A model generated the notes under the pieces. That model worked only from the letters and a program-made list of their open reading frames with translations, made no database searches and was not told the origin of the DNA. A program made the translations under genes and the position numbers. This document shows, piece by piece, positions 6,251 to 11,874 of a stretch of 24,657 bases of DNA (positions are counted from its first letter, which is position 1; every line of letters begins with the position of its first letter). Source of the stretch: Candidatus Gastranaerophilales bacterium (GTDB taxonomy: Bacteria; Cyanobacteriota; Vampirovibrionia; Gastranaerophilales; Gastranaerophilaceae); contig CALUTA010000006.1 in the NCBI GenBank assembly GCA_944323585.1, forward strand, positions 1 through 24,657, given 5' to 3'.

Positions 6251-8947
6251 TTATTTAACTTCAGATTCCTTAGCAGTCTTTGTCTTGTTAACATTATAAG
6301 ACTGGATTGAACGCTTACCTGTCAGACGTTTCATAAACTGATAGTAATCTTTCTTGAAGCCTGTTGCATTATTTTGTGCTTCCTCAAGTTTTATTAGTTC
6401 TTCTCTTGTGTGCATTCCGACAGGAACTCCGACTGATTTTCTTGTCAGCCATTCGCCGATTGTTGTATTTGTCAGGGTTATCCAGCTCATTCCAAGCAAT
6501 GATCCGTTGTATTGTTTCTGGAATGTCTTGTTGAACAAATCAATCAACAAGGTCTGATAGAACAATCTTGAACCTTCCTGTACAAATCTTTCTTTGAACT
6601 TGGTTTCAGCACCTTCCACATCATTACCGTTAGACTTTAACATTACCATGTTGTAGTTATCAGTCATCAGGAACCAGATTGTAGCGGCTGTTGCTGCTGT
6701 TTTAGCAAGGTTTGAAAGATCACTGTTTGATATATTTGACATTGAATTTACATTGAAGGCTTTCAATGTATTATCCATTACAAAATCATGGAATTTCTTA
6801 TAATATTTTCCCTTAACTTCTTCATCTGTTATGCCGGAAATGGCTTTTTTGTATTTACCTACCTGCTCATAGATTTTGTCAAAACTCTTGGAAACAGCTT
6901 CCATATTCAAAGCATCCATTGATTTTTGAGATTTTGGAGCTTTTTTCATAAACAATTCCACAACAGCATTTGCTATTTTATACGGGAATTTGACAACACT
7001 CCACATAAACGAAAACGGGGTTATGAAAAAGTTCACAAGAGGCTTAACTTTTTTGTCACGGGTGCCAAGGTTGACCATCCCTTCAAGAGCATCCATATAT
7101 TCATTATATAATTTATTTTCTTTGCTGCCCGACTTTGCAAGAGCGTCTTTAATCTCCGCAGAAAAACTGTCATCCGTTATCTTGTTCAATCCGTTTTTAG
7201 AAATTCTGTCAGCAAGATTTGAGTTAAGATTTCCTATATTTTGAAGCTCCTGTTTAACCTTTGCAAGTTCTGTTTTTAAACCTGCATCTGACTTAACTTT
7301 ATTAACAAACGAATATCTGTATTTTTCCGCTAGATCTTTATAACCGTTTTTGTCCAGAACATCAATCAAAGATTTGAAACTTTTTTTCATATCTTCTGAA
7401 TGTGTATCCTGTTTTGATAATTTTTCAAGAAAACTATCAATAACTTTTATATCTGATGATTTTTTTAATTCTTTTACAATTTTATCCACCACCAATTCTC
7501 GTGAGTGAATAGCAACTTTTCTATATTGTTCGCCCCGGTTTTTAAAACCGCTTTCAATCAAAGTATCTGCGATTTCGTCAATCTGGCTCTGCGTAACTTT
7601 ATAATCGGAAATTTCGGTCATTTCCTTATAAACATTTTTAAAAGGTTTAAATACAGCTTCAAAAGCGGCATCTACACGCGGAATTTTTCTTATACCCTTA
7701 ATTGCAAATCCGCCGGCAATAACTGCTGCACTGGCTTTCAATATAGTATCAAACGAAAGAAGCGGTTTTTGCTGCTTTTCTTTAGAATTTGCCTTATTTT
7801 CTGAGTTTGACTTAAATGAAAGGTTTTGAGGCTTTATTGAAGCTTCCGGAGCGTGATTTTTCTCATTCAAAGCTCTTGCCTGTTCCGGAGTCAGTCTTGT
7901 AATATATTTTCCGTTTCTCAAACGTGAATACATTTCTGTCACAAGAACCGTTGTACCTGTCATTGCCATAATTCCGATTTTGGAATTGTTAATAAGTTTT
8001 GACAGAGCGCCCATTGTAATCAAAGTTAAATAACCGCTCGTAAGAATTCTGGAAGTTTCCTGCTTAAACCTTGTGCGTTTTTCCTTTTTAGCTTCTTTCG
8101 GATTGTCATCAAGCATACGGGAAAGGTTGTAGGCATCATTTGCCAGAAATATTGCCGGCGGAAGTCCTGAAACAAGTCTGTTTAAGGCTCGTTCATGCTT
8201 TGTATCATAATTGCCGACTTTTGTGTCAAAAGGTTTCATTGAACGCTGGAATATCAGCCATTCGAAATTCTTTTGTACATCCGCTTCAACCTGCGCCTTA
8301 ACTTCCTCACTCAAACTTTTTACATCAGTTCCAAGTTCTGCAGCCTTTGCTTTCAAGGCATCATTCACTGACATCTTTTTGAACTCTAAAAGTCCCTGAA
8401 GCGCATTAACTTCATAATCTATTTTTGAACGATGTCTTATGTTTTTAAAAAATGGTCTTTTTAAAGTTCTTTCAGACCAATCTGCAAACGGTTTAATTTT
8501 TCCGATAAGTTCAACAGTGCCGTTGAGGATATCACCAGGAAATTTTAAAAACGGATCTGAAAAACCATTCCCGATAAGTGTAGGAATGGTCTTCTGATAA
8601 ACTGTAACTGTTTCTTCTCCGGGTTTTGTTTTAATCAGGTTGTTAGTTAATTTTGAAGAAGAAACGGCATTATACAGATTACGAACCATTCCGTCGAGCG
8701 GTTTTTCCATTTCATTAAGAAATGCATTAATGTCATATTTGCCGGCTTCTTTATAAAGCCTAAAAAAAGAGCCTTTAAAAGCTAACTCTTTTGAATTCGT
8801 TTTTAAAGGACTCTTATTTAAACCTATTGAATTGGAAGACATGTGCTCAGATGGTAAACCCGACGACTTAGGCACCGCATTTGGAGATAATATGCCATAG
8901 TCTTTTTGCTTTGGCTTTGTTGTCTGGTTTATATTTCTTACTAACAT
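6251..8947 (-). CDS. Large (898 aa) hypothetical protein with scattered hydrophobic segments
   Basis: I do not recognise a family. The N-terminal 60 residues are Ser/Asn/Lys-rich and low-complexity, with DYGILSPN and ELAFKGSFF; the body is mostly Lys-rich helical sequence. Hydrophobic stretches occur near residues 305-345 (SGYLTLITMGAL, IGIMAMTGTTVLV), 400-420 (AAVIAGGFAIKG), 640-665 (FFITPFSFMWSVV) and 760-775 (AATAATIWFLM). There is no N-terminal signal peptide. A good GGAAGG Shine-Dalgarno lies seven bases before the ATG, and a promoter at 9003-9032 makes it a single-gene unit. The DYGxxSPN motif recurs in the lysozyme at 11875-13917. It could be a membrane-associated structural or secreted-effector-like protein; nothing in the sequence decides this. 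Confidence 0.8.
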   Translation of the reverse strand: MLVRNINQTTKPKQKDYGILSPNAVPKSSGLPSEHMSSNSIGLNKSPLKTNSKELAFKGSFFRLYKEAGKYDINAFLNEMEKPLDGMVRNLYNAVSSSKLTNNLIKTKPGEETVTVYQKTIPTLIGNGFSDPFLKFPGDILNGTVELIGKIKPFADWSERTLKRPFFKNIRHRSKIDYEVNALQGLLEFKKMSVNDALKAKAAELGTDVKSLSEEVKAQVEADVQKNFEWLIFQRSMKPFDTKVGNYDTKHERALNRLVSGLPPAIFLANDAYNLSRMLDDNPKEAKKEKRTRFKQETSRILTSGYLTLITMGALSKLINNSKIGIMAMTGTTVLVTEMYSRLRNGKYITRLTPEQARALNEKNHAPEASIKPQNLSFKSNSENKANSKEKQQKPLLSFDTILKASAAVIAGGFAIKGIRKIPRVDAAFEAVFKPFKNVYKEMTEISDYKVTQSQIDEIADTLIESGFKNRGEQYRKVAIHSRELVVDKIVKELKKSSDIKVIDSFLEKLSKQDTHSEDMKKSFKSLIDVLDKNGYKDLAEKYRYSFVNKVKSDAGLKTELAKVKQELQNIGNLNSNLADRISKNGLNKITDDSFSAEIKDALAKSGSKENKLYNEYMDALEGMVNLGTRDKKVKPLVNFFITPFSFMWSVVKFPYKIANAVVELFMKKAPKSQKSMDALNMEAVSKSFDKIYEQVGKYKKAISGITDEEVKGKYYKKFHDFVMDNTLKAFNVNSMSNISNSDLSNLAKTAATAATIWFLMTDNYNMVMLKSNGNDVEGAETKFKERFVQEGSRLFYQTLLIDLFNKTFQKQYNGSLLGMSWITLTNTTIGEWLTRKSVGVPVGMHTREELIKLEEAQNNATGFKKDYYQFMKRLTGKRSIQSYNVNKTKTAKESEVK

Positions 8948-9002
8948 ATTTGATCCTTCCCGTCATGTATTTTTAACCGAATGAAAAAATTTGACAAGTG
9001 AG

Positions 9003-9032
9003 AGTATATAAAAAATTTACGTTAGTTTACAA
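9003..9032 (-). promoter_or_regulatory. Sigma70-type promoter of the 898-aa gene
   Basis: Minus strand TTGTAA (9027-9032), 18-base spacer, TATACT (9003-9008). Predicted start near 8996, giving a leader of about 50 bases to the ATG at 8947. Confidence 0.5.
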
Positions 9033-9069
9033 TTCTGAAATTTACAAATCTGAGCCCGCAGGATATTGA

Positions 9070-9873
9070 TTACACAACCTTTATAATTTCCTTTAATAGC
9101 GCCTTAAATCCGGATTTTGCGGAATTTGTGGTTTCAATAACTTCTGAGTGAGAAAGTTTTTGAGCACCTTCAACACCGGAGGCAAGGTTTGAAATGCAGC
9201 TGATGCCGAGAACTTTCATCCCGCAGTAATTTGCGACAATAGCCTCCGGAACGGTTGACATCCCGACGGCATCCGCTCCGAGAATACCGGCCATCCTGAT
9301 TTCCGCTGGTGTTTCATAACTGGGGCCGGAAGAGGCAAAATATACACCATGCTGAAGATTTATACCTAATTTTTCTCCGCATTTGTCCGCAATTTCAATC
9401 AAATCTTTTTTATAAATTTCGCTCATATCCGGAAATCTTTCGCCCAAATCAGGATTGTTGGGTCCTATAAGCGGATTTGTCCCCATGAAATTTATATGAT
9501 CTGTTATTATCATCAAATCGGAAGGTTTAAAATTTTTATTCACCCCTCCTGCAGCGTTAGTAAGAATAAGAGTTTTCACGCCCAATTTTTTCATAACCTT
9601 AACAGGGTATGTAATTTCTGCCATGGTATGGCCTTCGTAAAAATGGTTTCTGCCCTGCATCATAACCGTTTTTTTGCCGTCAATATCCGCAAACACAAGT
9701 CTGCCTTTGTGCCCTTGAACGGTTGATTTCAAAAAATTCGGGATATCATTGTAACTTATCGCATAATCACAATACTCATCAGCAAATTCTCCAAGCCCTG
9801 AGCCGAGTATTATTCCTATTTCAGGCCTGAATCCTTCTGTTTTTTCATTTATAAACTTCAACGTATTTTCCAT
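9070..9873 (-). CDS. punA: Purine-nucleoside phosphorylase (PNP family 2, inosine/guanosine type)
   Basis: 267 aa, the expected length for the trimeric PNP class. The enzyme splits purine nucleosides with phosphate into base and ribose 1-phosphate (salvage, cytoplasm). Seen: GIILGSGLGEFAD near the N-terminus (phosphate loop), VQGHKGRLVFADI, MQGRNHFYEGH, TLILTNAAGGVN, ITDHINFMGTNPL, and GADAVGMSTVPEAIVA (substrate site, with the Glu-Met-Ser type stretch). A GTG at 9888 is in frame, but GAGGGGAG (9879-9886) is placed correctly for the ATG at 9873. It follows rpoZ by 75 bases, and the gap holds a strong stem-loop that may tune its expression. The family-2 symbol (punA/deoD naming varies) is chosen by sequence type. 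Confidence 0.94.
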   Translation of the reverse strand: MENTLKFINEKTEGFRPEIGIILGSGLGEFADEYCDYAISYNDIPNFLKSTVQGHKGRLVFADIDGKKTVMMQGRNHFYEGHTMAEITYPVKVMKKLGVKTLILTNAAGGVNKNFKPSDLMIITDHINFMGTNPLIGPNNPDLGERFPDMSEIYKKDLIEIADKCGEKLGINLQHGVYFASSGPSYETPAEIRMAGILGADAVGMSTVPEAIVANYCGMKVLGISCISNLASGVEGAQKLSHSEVIETTNSAKSGFKALLKEIIKVV

Positions 9874-9900
9874 ATAAACTCCCCTCACAACTTAGAACAC

Positions 9901-9938
9901 AAGAATGCACAAAAGCCCTCAAACCTTTGTGCATTCTT
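9901..9938 (-). other. Perfect 13-bp stem-loop between rpoZ and pnp
   Basis: AAGAATGCACAAA (9901-9913) pairs perfectly with TTTGTGCATTCTT (9926-9938) around a 12-base loop. It lies in the transcribed gap between rpoZ and the phosphorylase. No T-run follows on the minus strand, so it is not a classical terminator; attenuation, partial termination or RNA processing are possible. Confidence 0.6.
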
Positions 9939-9948
9939 TAATAACTTA

Positions 9949-10188
9949 TTAACCGACAAGCCTGTTATCGTCAGCTTCTGATGCTTTAACCATAATGGCA
10001 TGCTCTACAGGATTTTCTTTTGTATATCCTGTGTCGTAATTTTCTTCAAAACCAAAATCATCATGAGCCTTTTTAGCCTGATTTTCATCAACCAGTTTTT
10101 TGGCAAGTTCAGCAATTTCGTAAACCAGCTGATATCTGTTATCGGTATTTTCGTTCAAGTCCCACGCTACTTTTATAATCTGTTCCAT
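9949..10188 (-). CDS. rpoZ: DNA-directed RNA polymerase omega subunit (divergent)
   Basis: 79 aa. The pattern NRYQLVYEIAELAKKLVDEN followed by NPVEHAIMVKAS matches the omega core ('NR(F/Y)xLVxxAAxRARQL ... PVxxALxEI'). Omega stabilises the beta-prime subunit during polymerase assembly. The segment between the two blocks (KKAHDDFGFEENYDTGYTKE) is longer and more acidic than in proteobacterial omega. A GTG at 10203 is in frame, but GTGAGG lies nine bases before the ATG at 10188, so the ATG is preferred. Its promoter must lie in the 99-base gap to the divergent MCE gene, where several TATAGT/TATTAT-like -10 candidates overlap and I cannot choose one. Weak overall identity is the main doubt. Confidence 0.8.
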   Translation of the reverse strand: MEQIIKVAWDLNENTDNRYQLVYEIAELAKKLVDENQAKKAHDDFGFEENYDTGYTKENPVEHAIMVKASEADDNRLVG

Positions 10189-10252
10189 AAATGTAAACCT
10201 CACAAATAAATTTCAATACAACTATACTATAATACAATTTTTAATTTTGCAA

Positions 10253-10281
10253 GTGGCAAAAAACATGTGTTCATGTATAAT
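10253..10281 (+). promoter_or_regulatory. Promoter of the MCE-upp pair, predicting a leaderless transcript
   Basis: GTGGCA (10253-10258, 4 of 6 to TTGACA), 17-base spacer, TATAAT (10276-10281). The seventh base after the -10 is the A of the ATG at 10288, and no properly spaced Shine-Dalgarno precedes that ATG. Confidence 0.45.
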
Positions 10282-10287
10282 AGAGGC

Positions 10288-10920
10288 ATGGTTAAGCATT
10301 TCAAACTGCATTTTTACGCTTGGATGGAATTCATTATATGGCTTCTTATTTTGTGCATAACTATATTCGGGATTAAAATTCATAATTACAACAAAACAAA
10401 AGCTCTGAAAACTTACCAGATATTTATGCCGGATGTAGATGGCATGATTGTAGGTTCGCCGGTTAAATTTATGGGAGTTCAGGTCGGATACATACAAAAA
10501 ATAAACATCGTAAATAATAATGTTTATGTAAAATTTGTTATTACCGAAGAGGGTGTAAGCATTCCGCAAGGGTCGGTTGCAACCGTAGAATTCAACGGAC
10601 TTGGCGGCTCCAAATCTCTTGAAATCACCCAGCCGACAACAGAAAGTCTGAACTCAAATAAATTAATTGTTGTTAATGAACCCAAAAGGATTTTCAGTTC
10701 TTTAACACTTCTCAATGATATGTTCGACAAAATCGGAGCTATTGGAACCAGAAGTTCATATTTTATGAATCAAATCAGTGAAAATTCCAATTTAAAAAAT
10801 ACAAAAGCTATAAATCCCTCAATAATTTCTGAAGAAATTAGTAAATTTGACAATGTTCTTGATAATATAGAAAAAAACAACCGGAATTTTAAAAACAGAA
10901 TAAAGGAGTGGAAAAGATGA
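10288..10920 (+). CDS. mlaD: MCE/MlaD-domain lipid-transport protein
   Basis: 210 aa. Residues about 14-32 are one N-terminal anchor. Residues about 40-120 form the MCE domain: YQIFMPDVDGMIVGSPVKFM, then GVQVGYIQKI, then IPQGSVATVEFNGLGGSKSLEI, which is the standard MlaD core (the 'G-x-x-V-x-x-x-G-V-x-V-G' pattern). The C-terminal 80 residues are a predicted helix (EEISKFDNVLDNIEKNN). MCE proteins form periplasmic hexamers that shuttle phospholipids between membranes, usually with an MlaE permease and MlaF ATPase, which are absent here. Starts at 10267 (GTG) and 10273 (ATG) are in frame; 10288 is chosen because the anchor begins there and the -10 fits it. The stop overlaps upp by ATGA. Confidence 0.88.
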   Translation: MVKHFKLHFYAWMEFIIWLLILCITIFGIKIHNYNKTKALKTYQIFMPDVDGMIVGSPVKFMGVQVGYIQKINIVNNNVYVKFVITEEGVSIPQGSVATVEFNGLGGSKSLEITQPTTESLNSNKLIVVNEPKRIFSSLTLLNDMFDKIGAIGTRSSYFMNQISENSNLKNTKAINPSIISEEISKFDNVLDNIEKNNRNFKNRIKEWKR

Positions 10921-11567
10921 ATTTAGAAAAAGTCAGAGTAATTTCAAATCCTGTCGTTCTTTTGAACCTTTGCACAATGCGTGACAAAAATACGGACAGC
11001 CAGGGGGTAAGAATTGCGACAAGAAAAATAACCAGATGCCTTCTTTATGAAGCATGCCGCAATCTTCCTCTGGTAGAAGAAGAAATTACAACCCCCATCA
11101 CAACATTCAAAGCTAAAACTATAGACCCTGATATTAAAGTGGTTATTTCACCAATTTTAAGAGCAGGGCTTATTTTTACTGATGAAGCCATAGATATTCT
11201 GCCTCAGGCCTGCATAAGACATATCGGCATGTACAGAGATGAAAAGACCCTAAAACCAATCTGGTATTACAATAAAGTCCCGATGGAAGCACCGAATCCT
11301 GAAAAATTCTACATATATATTACTGATCCCATGCTTGCAACAGGCAACTCGCTTCTTGAAGCTATTAAGCTCTATGCTGATAAAGGCATCCCTGTCAAAA
11401 ATATCAAATGCATCTGCATAATCGCAGCCCCCGAAGGTATTGAAAACATTCAGAAACATTATCCGGATATTGAAATTATAACTGCCGCAGTTGATGAATG
11501 CATTAATGAAAAAGGCTACATTGTCCCGGGTATGGGAGATGCAGGAGATAGAATTTTTAATACATAA
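10917..11567 (+). CDS. upp: Uracil phosphoribosyltransferase
   Basis: 216 aa, normal length. It converts uracil and PRPP to UMP (pyrimidine salvage). Seen: VISPILRAGL (substrate loop), YITDPMLATGNS (PRPP-binding loop, with the acidic D before PMLATG), and the uracil-binding C-terminus GYIVPGMGDAGDRIFNT, almost as in E. coli Upp. AAAGGAGTGG lies just before the ATG, and the ATGA overlap with the MCE gene couples translation. An in-frame GTG at 10908 is less likely. The pairing of upp with a lipid-transport gene appears to be a positional accident of the operon rather than a shared pathway. Confidence 0.97.
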   Translation: MNLEKVRVISNPVVLLNLCTMRDKNTDSQGVRIATRKITRCLLYEACRNLPLVEEEITTPITTFKAKTIDPDIKVVISPILRAGLIFTDEAIDILPQACIRHIGMYRDEKTLKPIWYYNKVPMEAPNPEKFYIYITDPMLATGNSLLEAIKLYADKGIPVKNIKCICIIAAPEGIENIQKHYPDIEIITAAVDECINEKGYIVPGMGDAGDRIFNT

Positions 11568-11586
11568 ATTTTATCCTTTGTTTCAC

Positions 11587-11640
11587 AGAACAGTTAAGTG
11601 ATTCTTGGTCAAACGGCCATTCTGAGCGAAGCGAAGAATC
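11587..11640. repeat. Palindromic intergenic repeat, copy B
   Basis: Begins AGAACAGTTA, then GATTCTT, then CATTCTGAGCGAAGC, then GAAGAATC: the same order and spacing as copy A at 6157-6214, with four fewer bases. It lies downstream of upp in a 307-base gene-free gap. The core CATTCTGAGCGAAGCGAAGAATC-like words resemble a short palindromic repeat type seen between genes in many genomes. Confidence 0.7.
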
Positions 11641-11657
11641 CACTCTCATTTTTAGAA

Positions 11658-11727
11658 GATCCTTCAGCTAAAGCCTCAGGATGACATGCTAATCGGCTGG
11701 ATTGCTTCGCCTTCGGCTCGCAATGAC
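11658..11727. repeat. Second and third palindromic blocks of the same intergenic repeat cluster
   Basis: Block one (11658-11685) pairs TCCT with AGGA and GCT with AGC, and ends GGATGAC. Block two (11699-11727) starts GGATTGCTTCGCC and ends CTCGCAATGAC, with nested ATTGC/GCAAT and GCC/GGC stems. Both end in ATGAC, the complement of the GTCAT that opens copy A's second half. The remainder of the gap (11728-11774) shows nothing I can name. Confidence 0.55.
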
Positions 11728-11774
11728 AAATTTGTTCTGTTTTTGTGTACTTCAATAGATATTTATTAATCATT

Positions 11775-11794
11775 TTGTAAAAATATTTTTACAA
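11775..11794. promoter_or_regulatory. Perfect 20-bp AT-rich palindrome upstream of the lysozyme gene
   Basis: TTGTAAAAAT (11775-11784) is followed at once by its exact reverse complement ATTTTTACAA (11785-11794). It ends four bases before the terminator-like hairpin at 11799. It could be an operator for a dimeric regulator; the protein is not known. Confidence 0.4.
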
Positions 11795-11798
11795 TTAA

Positions 11799-11839
11799 AC
11801 GGTATTATTTAAAGTTTTTCTTTAATTATACCGTTTTTT
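11799..11839 (+). terminator. Intrinsic terminator (or attenuator) before the lysozyme gene
   Basis: ACGGTATTATTTAAAG (11799-11814) pairs, with one bulge and one mismatch, with CTTTAATTATACCGT (11820-11834), and six T follow (11834-11839). It may end transcripts coming from upp. It lies only 36 bases before the next ATG, so any promoter for that gene must overlap it or lie upstream, in which case it would act as an attenuator. Confidence 0.6.
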
Positions 11840-11874
11840 AATATGTATCAATCAATAAAAAAGGTTAGTCAAAT

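Noticed and set aside
9901..9938. Classical rho-independent terminator between rpoZ and pnp
   Set aside because: The stem is strong, but no T-run follows on the transcribed strand.
10222..10569. Minus-strand ORF opposite the start of the MCE gene
   Set aside because: Antisense to a recognised MCE domain and spanning the divergent promoter region; no supporting motif.
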